64,000 nt of DNA from Epibacterium ulvae (GCF_018678075.1 NZ_JAHHIR010000033.1:1-64000); one strand, 5' to 3'. Shown: positions 8,982 through 18,870, counted from the stretch's first letter. The notes: generated from the sequence alone by a model not told the origin. A program made the numbers and translations.

Positions 8982-10823
8982 ATGATTAATCGTATGTCGC
9001 GTGGCCAAAATGGGTTCTCGCTCTTCACAAAATGTCTCACACTGATCGTAGCGAGCACTCTGACACTCGCAGCCTTGATGTTTGTGTCCTCGGAATCGTT
9101 GCTCAACAAATCGGTGGTAAATGGTGTGAACAACCTCGGCCGGAGCGTGACCTTTACTGTCGCATCACGCAGCGGAGGCGCCATCCGATTTGGAGATGCC
9201 AACCGCCTGGGCCGCGATATGGAGGAGATCATGTCGCTTACGGAAGACCGCGCAGTCTATGGCGCGGCCTTCAATCAGGAGGGCGAAATTGTTGCAGAAG
9301 CCGGGGAAGCGACGGACGCACAGAGAGAGTCCCTGCGTGCGGCATCCGCAAGCGCCGTTGAAACCAAGGTCATGACCGAAGCTTTGGATGGCTTGGCAAC
9401 AATCGCACCCGCTTTGGCAGGCGCGGACAAAGACGTTGCTATTGGCTCCGTCGCCTTTATCTGGTCGCCCGAGAAAGACTTGGCGCATGTGGCAAATGAC
9501 AAGCTTTTGGCGCTGGCGATTGCGGCCGCAGCCTTTTTGGCGATGGCGGGTGGCTCCGCGTTTATGCTGCGCCGCTTGATGGGCGTCCCCCTGGCGAAAG
9601 TCGCGACGGAACTTTCGACCATCGCGGCGGGGAATTACCAATCGGACGTACTCTACCCCACGCGTCGCGACGACATCGGCCTGATCTGCCGCAATATCGA
9701 CTCGTTGAAAGAGAAACTTCTGGACGGTCAAAAAGCAGAAGCCGAACGCCTGGCAGCCCAGGAGCAACAGAGCGACGTTGTGACCAAACTGTCCGATGGG
9801 CTCAAAAACCTGTCCGACGGCGACCTTACACAACGGATCGACCAACCATTTACGGATGAATACGAAGGTCTGCGCAGCAACTTCAACAATACAGTGGACA
9901 AGATGACCACCATCATCGGCTCCGTTGTGGAAAATGCCTCCCGTATCCGGTCAGGCGCAACCGAGATCAGCCAGTCTTCTGATGATCTGTCGCGCCGCAC
10001 CGAGAGCCAGGCGGCCACCCTGGAAGAAACGGCTGCTGCCATGGAAGAGCTGACCGTCAGTGTTCGTTCGGCCGCTGACAGTGCGCGCTCGGTCGAAACC
10101 ATTGTGAAAGACGCCAAAACTACTGCGGAAAACAGCGACACAGTTGTGACCGACGCCGTCTCGGCCATGGGCAAGATCGAAACCTCCTCCAGCCAGATCT
10201 CACAGATCATCACTGTGATCGACGATATCTCGTTCCAGACCAACCTGTTGGCGCTGAATGCCGGGGTTGAGGCGGCGCGCGCGGGTGAGGCCGGTCGTGG
10301 GTTTGCGGTTGTGGCCTCTGAGGTCCGCGCCCTGGCGCAAAGATCCTCGGATGCCGCGGGTGAGATCAAAGGCTTGATCTCGGAAAGCGCGCAGCACGTG
10401 CATCACGGTGTGGATCTGGTGGGGCGTGCAGGTGGCGAGCTGAAAAAGATCACCGAGCGTGTGAGCGAAATCTCCGACCACATCTCGGGCATTGCGGCGG
10501 GAGCCGCCGAACAGGCGACAACCTTGGCCGAGATCAACACCGGCGTGTCGCAATTGGATCAGGTCACGCAGCAAAACGCGGCCATGGTCGAACAAGCGAC
10601 CGCTGCCAGCCAGCTGTTGAACAATGACGCGGTCTCGCTTGCGCAGCATGTCTCGGTCTTCAAAACAGACGGGGCTGCCATTGCCGCCCCATCCGCTCCA
10701 AAGGATTGTTTTGATGAACCTGCGGACAACGGCTTTGACAGCGAGATTAACGCCTTTGGGGAAGCCGCTGCCGCACCTATGGAGTCCCCGCTGAAAGCCG
10801 CTGTTGGCTGGGACGACTTCTAG
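8982..10823 (+). CDS. Methyl-accepting chemotaxis protein
   Basis: A 613-residue inner-membrane chemoreceptor. One membrane segment spans about residues 14-36 and a second about 176-198, with a rather short periplasmic sensor between them. A HAMP linker follows, then a long coiled-coil signalling domain. The highly conserved hairpin tip (FQTNLLALNAGVEAARAGE) is near residues 410-430 and contacts CheA/CheW. The protein ends in GWDDF, an xWxxF-like tail that in other receptors tethers CheR/CheB. ATG at 8982 is used, with ATG at 8994 an alternative. No other che genes are in the window, so it is an orphan receptor here. The ligand is unknown. Confidence 0.93.
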   Translation: MINRMSRGQNGFSLFTKCLTLIVASTLTLAALMFVSSESLLNKSVVNGVNNLGRSVTFTVASRSGGAIRFGDANRLGRDMEEIMSLTEDRAVYGAAFNQEGEIVAEAGEATDAQRESLRAASASAVETKVMTEALDGLATIAPALAGADKDVAIGSVAFIWSPEKDLAHVANDKLLALAIAAAAFLAMAGGSAFMLRRLMGVPLAKVATELSTIAAGNYQSDVLYPTRRDDIGLICRNIDSLKEKLLDGQKAEAERLAAQEQQSDVVTKLSDGLKNLSDGDLTQRIDQPFTDEYEGLRSNFNNTVDKMTTIIGSVVENASRIRSGATEISQSSDDLSRRTESQAATLEETAAAMEELTVSVRSAADSARSVETIVKDAKTTAENSDTVVTDAVSAMGKIETSSSQISQIITVIDDISFQTNLLALNAGVEAARAGEAGRGFAVVASEVRALAQRSSDAAGEIKGLISESAQHVHHGVDLVGRAGGELKKITERVSEISDHISGIAAGAAEQATTLAEINTGVSQLDQVTQQNAAMVEQATAASQLLNNDAVSLAQHVSVFKTDGAAIAAPSAPKDCFDEPADNGFDSEINAFGEAAAAPMESPLKAAVGWDDF

Positions 10824-10861
10824 TCTCCCCAGCACGCAACCCATACTACACAGATCGATCG

Positions 10862-10888
10862 CAACCGGCCCCTAATCGGGGTCGGTTG
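10862..10888 (+). terminator. Hairpin terminator after the chemoreceptor gene
   Basis: An 11-bp stem (10862-10872 with 10878-10888, one G-T pair) and 5-base loop lie 38 bases past the chemoreceptor stop, followed by TTGTTGTCTCT. The hairpin also covers the last codons of the convergent gene at 10872, so it may end transcription in both directions. Confidence 0.5.
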
Positions 10889-11429
10889 TTGTCTCTAGGC
10901 TCTCATAAAAAGCTTTGTCCTCGGCCGACATCTCTTCTTCGGCAAATGGATCCTCGTCCTCGCCAATCGCTTCCAGGTCGAGCGCTTTGTAGTCCCCTTC
11001 CCCAACTGATGTTGTGGAATTGAGCGCGACTTCGACACGGTAGGGTAACCCGGTGAAACCATCGCGCGCAAAGAAGACCAGCGTTTCACCAGTCAGCGTT
11101 GGCACCGTGATCTCGGCAAAATCCGGAACCCCAAAATCGGTGAGGCGAATGACGCCTTCCTGCCAGGGGGCGTTTGGATCTTCTTTGGCGAGCTGCGCTT
11201 GGTAAGCCGTCGCAAACGCCTCTGGGTCATCGATCACCGAAAACCCATGTCCTTGTGCAATGTGGTTCACGGCTTGCGCCAGAACCAAGGCCGCCTCGGG
11301 ATCCATCAACCCCGGCGCCAAGGACAAAAGCTGTTTCAGATCAGACGCTTTTTGTGCGTCATCGACCACGACCACATACTCAGAGCCCGCGCCCAAAGCC
11401 AGATCGATATTTGGAAGTTCATCAGCCAT
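10872..11429 (-). CDS. Small acidic protein of unknown function, partner of the 1185-residue protein
   Basis: A 185-residue protein not assigned to any family. It has no signal peptide or membrane segment and is strongly acidic, especially the last 40 residues (EDEDPFAEEEMSAEDK). The middle has beta-rich segments such as GETLVFFARDGFTGLPYRVEV. ATG at 11429 is preceded by a strong AAGGAG ribosome site. It starts 27 bases after the stop of the large gene upstream and is almost certainly co-transcribed with it. A small acidic protein directly after a large protease-like protein could be an immunity protein, inhibitor or secretion chaperone, but nothing in its sequence decides this. Confidence 0.8.
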   Translation of the reverse strand: MADELPNIDLALGAGSEYVVVVDDAQKASDLKQLLSLAPGLMDPEAALVLAQAVNHIAQGHGFSVIDDPEAFATAYQAQLAKEDPNAPWQEGVIRLTDFGVPDFAEITVPTLTGETLVFFARDGFTGLPYRVEVALNSTTSVGEGDYKALDLEAIGEDEDPFAEEEMSAEDKAFYESLETTTDPD

Positions 11430-11456
11430 CTGATTTCTCCTTATTGAAGCGCGTCA

Positions 11457-14400
11457 TCATTGAATTGCCGCCCATTCGGCCTTGGCCCAGTCATCTGTCG
11501 CAGGACGCAGCGATCCGGGTGGCACCGTTTTCATCCACAATTGCGGCTCGCCCGTTGTGGGATCTGGTGAAACCACAAAGAACGTATGATCCTCGGCACT
11601 GCCCCAGTTGCTGTCGGCGATCACGAACTCAGGCGCGCCGAGGTCTTTCATCATATCCGATTTCGCCCCGCCTGCGGCCTTATTCTTGAACCAAGCGGCA
11701 GCTGCGGCAACATCCGTGTATCCTTTGGCCTTTTCGTCGATGTAGTCTTCGACCGCATCGTCCACAGCCTTGGCCAATTTGGCCGGCGTGATGTCAGCCC
11801 CTGTGGGACGGTGGGCCACCGCGCCTGCATCCAAAAGCCCAATCAGATTTGCGTCTGTCAGCTCCTTGCGATGTTCTGCAATCTGCTTGTCGAACAGATA
11901 CTGCGCGCGCCCTTCGTCAATATTCATGTCCTTAAGCGCTTTGCCTGCATCCAGCAGATGCGCCTTAACATTGGCTTCAATCTCGGCCTTGTCCTTGCCC
12001 TTCAACTTGTCGAGCGACGGATCATTTGGCAACGCATTGAACCCGTGCATACCAACCGTTCGGATGGTGACCATTTCTTCGGGCGAGCCGGTGAAATTGT
12101 CCAACATGCTGGTCAACACCTCTTCGGTGCGATCCCCCATGTCAATGGCACCGGTGACTTCGGCGCTCATCTGTTCCTGGTTCAGGTCATCGCCAAAGAG
12201 CGTACGCGTTGCCTCTCCGGTCTGTCCGCCCGAGCTTTGTTGCCAAGGCAGATACTGGTTCTTACCGGTGCCGGGCGTGACCTTGTCGATAAAGGCATCA
12301 CTGCCCACATAATCGCGCACGTCATCTGCTGCATCCGAGGTCGGATCCAAATTCAGGAACTCAATCGCGACAGAGCTGACTTCACGCGCAAAATCCGCCC
12401 TGGTGCGAATTTCGTTCCCGTTGGATTTGCGCACCATAATGAACCGCCCCGTAGACGAGCTGCCATCGCTGGAATCGGTAATCTCAGAGGTCGGGTCATA
12501 GGTGAATTGGAACGCGCCCTTGATGGCTTCGCGCAGTTTGTCAGTCTTGAACAGGCCGACGAACTTTTTCTTCAGTTTGGTGAAGAGGCCTTTGACCACC
12601 CCTTCATCGTCGGCTTTGTCGAGCAGGATCTCGTTCAGCTCGTCCGACAGATCCTCCATCCCGCGGTCCATGACCTTGCCAAGCGTGTCAGCACGGTCGC
12701 TGCCCTCTTTGCGCGACATTGAGGTCGCCAACGAATATTCCCAGCTGCGCATCAGCGGGTCTTCGTGTTTGGGCAAATTGGTGACCGCCGCCACTTCCGG
12801 ACCAAAGGGAGGTTTGTACTTCCCTTCACCCGCGATCGAGGCATAGGCATCCATCGCTTTCAACGGCTCAGTCTCACGCAGACGGCGGGCTGGAGCGGTT
12901 GCGAAACAGGACCCAACCGGCCCCTGATCCAGCGGTTTCAGCATCGATGCCATGACCGCCTGCTGGGCATCGCCCTTGTCGACGGCTTCAGAACTGCGCT
13001 TGCCAAGCGCTTTGCGCACCAGTTTCCGGCTGGACTTGGTGTTGGTGTCCGGGATGTCATCCAGGATGTCATTGGCCTTGGCCGCATTGGCCGGATCGCC
13101 CAAGAAATCGAGCGTTTTGACCACATGCTCATTCATCGCAGGCATGGGATTGCGCAGCGAATAGGGGCTGAACAGCATGTCGCCAACGGTATCTTTGGCG
13201 TCTTGGCTGTTCAGATCCAAGGCACCGTCTTTCAGCAGCGCACCGCCCAAAGCAACCGAACGTTTCTGTGCTTTGGCCGTGTCGTTCGCAATCCGCGCAT
13301 CCCCAAGCGGGTTGCGTTTGTGCTGACGCCCGGACGCCATATAGTCGTCCATGCGGCCAAAGAATTCGGGCCCCACATCTGCACCCATCTTCAGCAGATC
13401 TTCGGCATATTTCTCAGCCGTTTCAGGCTTGCTAAAGGCCTTGCCACTGGCGTCTTTGAACCCGGTGTCGCGCTGATCCATCACTTTGGTCAGACCCTGC
13501 GCCACCGCATCCGGGTATTTGCCACTTGATGCGGCTTCAACCGCGACCTGGGTCAGATCGGGGTCGCGCGCGAAGCCTTCGATCAGAGCTTTGGCAGCCT
13601 CATCCGAGAAGCTTTGGCCGGAATTGGCCGACAATGGACCATAGGTCAGCGCTGCGGTCAGGGCTTTCTTGCCACGTGCGGCTTTGACGAAATCCTTGGC
13701 CCCTGTCACCCGGTCTTTCATCCCGTCGACATCCAACTGCGCCAGCCTGATCGCTTCGGCCTTGTTCGGCCCATCGCCCATGTCTTGCGCTTTTTTCAGA
13801 CGCGCCTCGGCGTCTTTCAGGCGTTGTTCTGCCTGTTCAATGCCTTTCTGGGCTTCGGCCATCAGCTCAGGCGTAATCTCTTGATCGCCGAGAACGGCGG
13901 CAAAACCGTCCATCACGTCTTTGGCCGCCCCCGATGCACCGGGATATTTAGCCTGAATGGAGCCGGATTTTGCGTATCTCTCCGCCGGGGCTGGTTGCCC
14001 TTGGGCGGCTTGCACTGCGAGCTTGGCCTTATCGGCCGCACTGATTGGCGGCAAAGCGGCAAGCTGTGCCTCTACAAACTTCTTGAGCGTTGAGACGATC
14101 TTGCCGGCCTTGGCAAGGTCGCTGTCAATGGTCGCACCAAAGGCATCATGAAGCTGTTTTGCTTTGCCTGTCAGAGACTTGTCGCCACGCACCATGAAGG
14201 CTTTGTAGTCATCTTGCAGCGCTGCAAACGCGACTTTCAGGCGTTCGCGCAGGGCATCTTCGTCCACTTCTGGCGCAGGATCTGGGCCATCGCCCGGCGG
14301 TGGGGGCGGCGGTGGCGGTGCCTTGGCCTTTGAATCAGCGACAGCCTTGGCGATCTTGTCCGCAATGGCATCCGCAACCTCGACTTTGCCTGCCTTTAAG

Positions 14401-15014
14401 GCCTCGACAACTTTTTCAAAGGCTTGCACCAGTTTTTTATCGATAGGTTTGGACTGGGCCTGAAGCTCCGCCTTGGTGGCAGCCAGCTTCTTCATCACCT
14501 TCTTCTTAGGGTCCTCGTCAGGCTTGGCCTCGGGTTCGCTTGTCTTTTGCTTGGCTTCTTCTTCCCTGGCCTCTGGCGCCTCTTCTTTTGGTGCGCTGGC
14601 CGGTGTGTCTTTTACCTCGGCTGCGGGCGCATCCGCGAATTCCGGATCGTCAGGAATGTCATCGGAGATATCGGAGTCGACCACAGTGCCGGTCGCATCC
14701 ATGATCTGGACGTTCAACGGCACCTTCTGTTTGCGCAGGTATTTCTTGAGCGTCTTGGCCAGAGCCGGAATCAGCTTGTCGCATTTCAGCGTCAGCACTT
14801 TGCCTTCCAGCGTCGCGGTGCCAAACGCGAACTTAGCGCCATCGCCTTCCTTCTTGGCTTCTTGCCCCAGCATCTTGGGAGGCTTGCGCCGGTCCAGACC
14901 AAAATACTGGTCATCGCCGCCCTTGCCAGGATTGTAAGAAAAAGAGATCGGTTGTTTCTTAGCTACCTTCAGTAGCTTTTTGATCTCCAGGCCCTCGACC
15001 TTGAAGCCACTCAT
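11457..15014 (-). CDS. Large protein with papain-like cysteine peptidase motifs, candidate effector
   Basis: A 1185-residue protein without signal peptide or membrane segments. Residues 1-115 form a lysine-rich globular domain. About 120-260 is low-complexity, charged and alanine/proline rich, ending in a run of eight prolines near 240. Residues 260-690 are mostly helical with charged repeats. A C-terminal region carries QGPVGSCFAT, resembling the nucleophile site of papain-fold peptidases (Cys703), and near the end DSNWG (Asp1134, Asn1136) and DHTFFVV (His1143). In true papains the histidine precedes the asparagine, so the fold assignment is tentative. ATG at 15014 is chosen for its GGGGGAG ribosome site; an extension to 15065 is unlikely. 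It is followed by the small acidic gene. Confidence 0.85.
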   Translation of the reverse strand: MSGFKVEGLEIKKLLKVAKKQPISFSYNPGKGGDDQYFGLDRRKPPKMLGQEAKKEGDGAKFAFGTATLEGKVLTLKCDKLIPALAKTLKKYLRKQKVPLNVQIMDATGTVVDSDISDDIPDDPEFADAPAAEVKDTPASAPKEEAPEAREEEAKQKTSEPEAKPDEDPKKKVMKKLAATKAELQAQSKPIDKKLVQAFEKVVEALKAGKVEVADAIADKIAKAVADSKAKAPPPPPPPPGDGPDPAPEVDEDALRERLKVAFAALQDDYKAFMVRGDKSLTGKAKQLHDAFGATIDSDLAKAGKIVSTLKKFVEAQLAALPPISAADKAKLAVQAAQGQPAPAERYAKSGSIQAKYPGASGAAKDVMDGFAAVLGDQEITPELMAEAQKGIEQAEQRLKDAEARLKKAQDMGDGPNKAEAIRLAQLDVDGMKDRVTGAKDFVKAARGKKALTAALTYGPLSANSGQSFSDEAAKALIEGFARDPDLTQVAVEAASSGKYPDAVAQGLTKVMDQRDTGFKDASGKAFSKPETAEKYAEDLLKMGADVGPEFFGRMDDYMASGRQHKRNPLGDARIANDTAKAQKRSVALGGALLKDGALDLNSQDAKDTVGDMLFSPYSLRNPMPAMNEHVVKTLDFLGDPANAAKANDILDDIPDTNTKSSRKLVRKALGKRSSEAVDKGDAQQAVMASMLKPLDQGPVGSCFATAPARRLRETEPLKAMDAYASIAGEGKYKPPFGPEVAAVTNLPKHEDPLMRSWEYSLATSMSRKEGSDRADTLGKVMDRGMEDLSDELNEILLDKADDEGVVKGLFTKLKKKFVGLFKTDKLREAIKGAFQFTYDPTSEITDSSDGSSSTGRFIMVRKSNGNEIRTRADFAREVSSVAIEFLNLDPTSDAADDVRDYVGSDAFIDKVTPGTGKNQYLPWQQSSGGQTGEATRTLFGDDLNQEQMSAEVTGAIDMGDRTEEVLTSMLDNFTGSPEEMVTIRTVGMHGFNALPNDPSLDKLKGKDKAEIEANVKAHLLDAGKALKDMNIDEGRAQYLFDKQIAEHRKELTDANLIGLLDAGAVAHRPTGADITPAKLAKAVDDAVEDYIDEKAKGYTDVAAAAAWFKNKAAGGAKSDMMKDLGAPEFVIADSNWGSAEDHTFFVVSPDPTTGEPQLWMKTVPPGSLRPATDDWAKAEWAAIQ

Positions 15015-15362
15015 AAAAACTCCCCCCGCACCGCACAAAAAGGTGAAAATATAATTGGGAACCAATTAACCTGGCCAACTGTAGCGGGGCATCCAAAGCT
15101 GTCCACTGATTCGAGGGAAAAACCGTGGCAAGGCCTCAAGTCTTCACAAATTCATGGTTTTTCGAATCACAGGCGTCGCCAGATGCAAAACTTGTTTTTA
15201 CACCAATAATTCAAAGCCCTACCCAGACAGATTCGAAAGCACGAATTTTCGCCAACTTGTGTCTGAACACACAAAATCAGAAAAAATTTCACGAAAAGCG
15301 CCCTGATTGGAAGATTATTCCAACCTAGAACATGGCGTTTTGATGACGGACCGCTTATCTAC
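15015..15362. other. Divergent intergenic region
   Basis: This 348-base gap separates the large minus-strand gene from nadA and must hold both promoters. It is lower in GC than the flanking genes. No open frame worth calling, no clear hairpin and no recognisable NAD-regulator operator was found. Confidence 0.4.
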
Positions 15363-16448
15363 GTGCCATCTTTAACTGGCAGAGCATCTAGAACAGTGTT
15401 CGACCTTCCCGCCTTGCGCGCAGAACTTTCCGAGAAATACGACCTTGCTCCCTCGCCCGAACTGGCGACGGAGATGAGCGATATTTATGACCGCATGTCC
15501 CGGGTGATCACACCTGCGGATTGGGCCATTTATGCGCCCTATGTCAAAGCCATCAACGAGCTGAAGATCAAACGCAACGCGGTGATCCTGGGTCATAACT
15601 ATATGACGCCCGAGATCTTCCATGGGGTGTCGGACTTTGTCGGCGACAGCCTGCAGCTGGCGATCAAAGCCACCGAGGTTGAGGCGGATGTGATCGTACA
15701 ATGCGGCGTCCACTTTATGGCCGAGACGTCCAAGATCCTGAGCCCGCATAAAACAGTGCTGATGCCGGATATGGAAGCCGGTTGCTCGCTGGCGGAATCG
15801 ATCACCGCCGAAGGTGTCGAGGAAATGCGCCGTCGTTATCCCGGCGCGCCGGTGGTGTCCTATGTGAACACCACGGCTGAGGTGAAAGCCGCCTCTGACA
15901 TTTGTTGCACCTCCTCCAACGCGGCCCAGATCGTCGGCGCCATGGAGAGCGACACCGTTATTATGACGCCCGACCAATATCTGGCGCAGAACGTGGCCCG
16001 CGATGTTCCACATAAGAATGTGGTCTGGTGGGAAGGCTCCTGCATCGTGCACGAGCAATACACCGCCCAGGACCTGCGCGAGTTCCGTGAATGGAACCCC
16101 GGCACGCGCCTGATTGCGCACCCCGAATGCCCGCCCGAAGTGGTGGATGAGGCTGACTTCTCAGGCTCGACCAGCGGCATCATCAAATATGTCACCGACG
16201 AAAAACCCGAAAAGGCGATGTTGATCACCGAATGTTCGATGGCCTCGAACATCGCGGATGAACTGCCCGAGGTGGATTTTGTCGGCCCCTGCAACATGTG
16301 CCCCTACATGAAAAAGATCACGCTGGAGAAGGTGCTTTATGCGCTTGATACCATGACCGGTCAGGTCGAGGTTGATCCAACCATGGCCGAAAAAGCACGC
16401 CTGTCTGTGCAGCGGATGATCGATCTGTCCCGCAAGCTGGGGATCTGA
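15363..16448 (+). CDS. nadA: Quinolinate synthase A
   Basis: A 361-residue cytoplasmic enzyme that condenses iminoaspartate (from NadB) with dihydroxyacetone phosphate to give quinolinate. The family signatures are present: AVILGHNYMTPEI, GDSLQLA, the VQCGVHFMAETSKIL cysteine region, VSYVNTTAEVKA, a DICCTSSNA segment and the C-terminal GPCNMCPYMK. The three cysteine regions match those holding the 4Fe-4S cluster in this family. The first codon is GTG at 15363, without a good ribosome site; GTG at 15396 is an alternative. It begins a nadA-nadB-nadC operon, with nadB 8 bases after its stop. Confidence 0.95.
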   Translation: MPSLTGRASRTVFDLPALRAELSEKYDLAPSPELATEMSDIYDRMSRVITPADWAIYAPYVKAINELKIKRNAVILGHNYMTPEIFHGVSDFVGDSLQLAIKATEVEADVIVQCGVHFMAETSKILSPHKTVLMPDMEAGCSLAESITAEGVEEMRRRYPGAPVVSYVNTTAEVKAASDICCTSSNAAQIVGAMESDTVIMTPDQYLAQNVARDVPHKNVVWWEGSCIVHEQYTAQDLREFREWNPGTRLIAHPECPPEVVDEADFSGSTSGIIKYVTDEKPEKAMLITECSMASNIADELPEVDFVGPCNMCPYMKKITLEKVLYALDTMTGQVEVDPTMAEKARLSVQRMIDLSRKLGI

Positions 16449-16456
16449 AGGCTCTT

Positions 16457-18028
16457 ATGCAGTTAATCCAGACCGACCGCGTGGTGATCGTCGGGGCCGG
16501 GCTGGCCGCGCTTTATGCTGCGCTGAAACTTGCGCCGCGCCCCGTTGTGATGATCTCACCTGACGATCTGGGCTTTGGCGCCAGTTCCGCTTGGGCGCAG
16601 GGCGGTGTTGCCGCCGCGATGGATCAAACCGACAGCCCCGCCGCACATGCCAACGACACGCAAAAGGCGGGTGCAGGGACTGTGGTTCCCGAAGTCGCGG
16701 AGTTTGTGACACTAGCGGCGCGCGATCACATTCTGGATCTGACCGAAATTGGCACCGCCTTTGATCGCACCACCGACGGTGGCTATGTTCTGTCCCGCGA
16801 GGCAGCGCACAGTGCCGCGCGTGTGGTGCGTGTTCTGGGCGACCAGGCCGGGGCCGAGATCATGCGCGCCTTGATTGCCGAGGTAGAGGCGACCCCCAGC
16901 ATCCAGGTTCTGGAAGGTGTTCAGGCCGTTGCATTGGACGTCACCGACGGCATGGTCAGCGGTGTGAAATTGACAGCCTCAACCAGCAAAGGCTCCAAAC
17001 CGATCCTGCTGCAAGGGGCGGCGCATTTGCTGGCCGGTGGTGGCTCTGGCGGACTTTATGCGCTGACCACCAACCCGGCCCGTATTCGCGGTCAGGTCAT
17101 TGGCATGGCAGCCCGCGCCGGTGCGGTGATTGCGGATGCGGAATTCGTGCAGTTCCACCCCACCGCGATTGATGTGGATGAAGACCCTGCCCCGCTGGCC
17201 ACCGAGGCCCTGCGCGGCGAAGGCGCTGTTCTGATCAACAAGGACGGCACCCGGTTTATGACCGACGCCCATCCAGATGTTGAACTGGCCCCCCGCGATA
17301 TTGTCGCGCGCGAGATCTACAAACAGACACAAGCCGGCAATCAACCGATGCTGGATACGCGGGACGCATTAGGAGAAGAGGTCAAAACCCTGTTCCCATC
17401 CGTGGCCGCAGCCTGTGCGCGACATGGCATCGATCCGGCCACCACGGCGATCCCGGTTGCCGCCGCTGCCCATTATCATATGGGCGGTGTTGCAACAGAC
17501 ATGAGCGGCCGCTGCTCCCTGCCCGGTCTTTGGGTCTGTGGTGAGGCGGCCTCAACCGGTCTGCACGGTGCCAATCGCCTGGCCTCAAACGGTTTACTGG
17601 AAGCTTTGGTCTTTGCCCGCGCCTGCGCAGTTGATATTGACGCCTGCCTGATGGGTGAGGCACAGCCCGATCAGATCACATTGCAATTCGAGGACGGAGC
17701 GTCCCTTGCCCCACAAGAGGCCATAACCGCCCTGCGCAAAACCATGACCGATTGTGTGGGTGTTGTCCGGGATCAAGACGGGCTGGAAGATGCGCTCTTT
17801 ATGATTGATTTCCTCGAACAGAATCATGCGGCGGACGAAGGCTTTGCCAATATGTGCGCCACGGCGACGCTGATCGCAGCCGCTGCCCTGGCCCGTCAGG
17901 AAAGCCGCGGTGCGCATTTCCGGTCAGACTATCCAGCCCCTGATGAGGGGAACGGCCAGCGTTCCCGCATGACCTATGAGACCGCGCGCAGCATTCGCAA
18001 TGCCATCGTAAAGGACACGACCCAATGA
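16457..18028 (+). CDS. nadB: L-aspartate oxidase
   Basis: A 523-residue FAD enzyme that oxidises L-aspartate to iminoaspartate, the first step of bacterial NAD synthesis. The N-terminus holds the FAD dinucleotide fold (VVIVGAGLAALYAA), followed by the GASSAWAQGGVAAA segment typical of NadB, the FVQFHPTAI motif, a DIVAREIY segment and an AAHYHMGG/GLWVCGEAASTGLHGANRLASN region near the C-terminal part of the flavin site. It ends in a helical domain. ATG at 16457; its stop overlaps the nadC start by four bases, indicating translational coupling. Confidence 0.96.
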   Translation: MQLIQTDRVVIVGAGLAALYAALKLAPRPVVMISPDDLGFGASSAWAQGGVAAAMDQTDSPAAHANDTQKAGAGTVVPEVAEFVTLAARDHILDLTEIGTAFDRTTDGGYVLSREAAHSAARVVRVLGDQAGAEIMRALIAEVEATPSIQVLEGVQAVALDVTDGMVSGVKLTASTSKGSKPILLQGAAHLLAGGGSGGLYALTTNPARIRGQVIGMAARAGAVIADAEFVQFHPTAIDVDEDPAPLATEALRGEGAVLINKDGTRFMTDAHPDVELAPRDIVAREIYKQTQAGNQPMLDTRDALGEEVKTLFPSVAAACARHGIDPATTAIPVAAAAHYHMGGVATDMSGRCSLPGLWVCGEAASTGLHGANRLASNGLLEALVFARACAVDIDACLMGEAQPDQITLQFEDGASLAPQEAITALRKTMTDCVGVVRDQDGLEDALFMIDFLEQNHAADEGFANMCATATLIAAAALARQESRGAHFRSDYPAPDEGNGQRSRMTYETARSIRNAIVKDTTQ

Positions 18029-18870
18029 CCGGCTCCATTCCCGATTTGATCCTGGAACCCATGGTGCGCGCTGCATTGATGGAGGATCTTGGCAGCTACG
18101 GTGACATTACCACCCGCACGGTCATTCCGGCTGGGACGACCTATGCTGCCCGTATCAATGCGCGCGAAGACGCCGTGGTCTCGGGCATGCAGGTTGCCGC
18201 GCTGGCCTTTCGTCTGGTGGACGCGGGCCTTGAGGTCAAAACCGTGATTGCCGATGGGGCGCCCTGCAAAAAGGGTGACACATTGATGGAAATCACTGGC
18301 GATGCGGCCTCAATCCTGACCGGTGAACGTGTGGCGCTGAACTTTGCCGGTCGTTTGACCGGGATCGCCACCCTGACCGCGCAGATGGTCGCCGAGACCA
18401 AAGGCACCAAGGCGCGCATCACCTGCACCCGCAAGACCACGCCCGGCCTGCGGATTGTTGAGAAACAAGCGGTGATCCACGGCGGCGGCTTCAACCACCG
18501 TTACTCTCTGTCTGACGCGATCCTGATCAAGGATAACCATATCGCCGCCGCAGGCGGTGTACGTCAGGTGCTGGAGGCCACCAAAGCGCAAGCCTCGCAC
18601 ATGATGAAAGTCGAGATTGAGGTCGACAACCTGGATCAACTCAAAGAGGTTTTGGCTGTTGGCGGAGCCGATGTTGTCCTGCTCGACAATATGGATAACG
18701 CCACTTTGGCCCAGGCCGTGGCCATGGTTGACGGCAAAATCGCGACCGAAGCATCCGGCAACGTCAAGCGCGAAACCGTGGCAGGGATTGCCGCAACGGG
18801 TGTGGACTATATTTCATCTGGTGCGCTGACCCACTCCTATCGGACAGTGGATCTCGGCCTCGACTTCTGA
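18025..18870 (+). CDS. nadC: Nicotinate-nucleotide pyrophosphorylase (carboxylating)
   Basis: A 281-residue quinolinate phosphoribosyltransferase: quinolinate plus PRPP gives nicotinate mononucleotide, CO2 and pyrophosphate. Signatures seen: LMEDLGSYGDITT near the start, GERVALNFAGRLTGIATLT, CTRKTTPGLRIVEKQAVIHGGG (the basic PRPP/quinolinate site), IKDNHIAAAGG, VEIEVDNLDQL and TGVDYISSGALTHS. Length is normal for the family. It begins inside the last codons of nadB (ATGA overlap) and closes the nad operon. Confidence 0.97.
   Translation: MTGSIPDLILEPMVRAALMEDLGSYGDITTRTVIPAGTTYAARINAREDAVVSGMQVAALAFRLVDAGLEVKTVIADGAPCKKGDTLMEITGDAASILTGERVALNFAGRLTGIATLTAQMVAETKGTKARITCTRKTTPGLRIVEKQAVIHGGGFNHRYSLSDAILIKDNHIAAAGGVRQVLEATKAQASHMMKVEIEVDNLDQLKEVLAVGGADVVLLDNMDNATLAQAVAMVDGKIATEASGNVKRETVAGIAATGVDYISSGALTHSYRTVDLGLDF

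Noticed and set aside
11586-12722. 378-codon plus-strand open frame opposite the 1185-residue gene
   Set aside because: It lies wholly antisense to a gene with good start, ribosome site and codon pattern; long antisense frames are common in GC-rich DNA.
13700-14650. Alanine- and lysine-rich repeats in the large protein read as a histone-like or collagen-like DNA-binding tail
   Set aside because: The pattern is low-complexity helical and linker sequence, not a regular repeat motif of those families.
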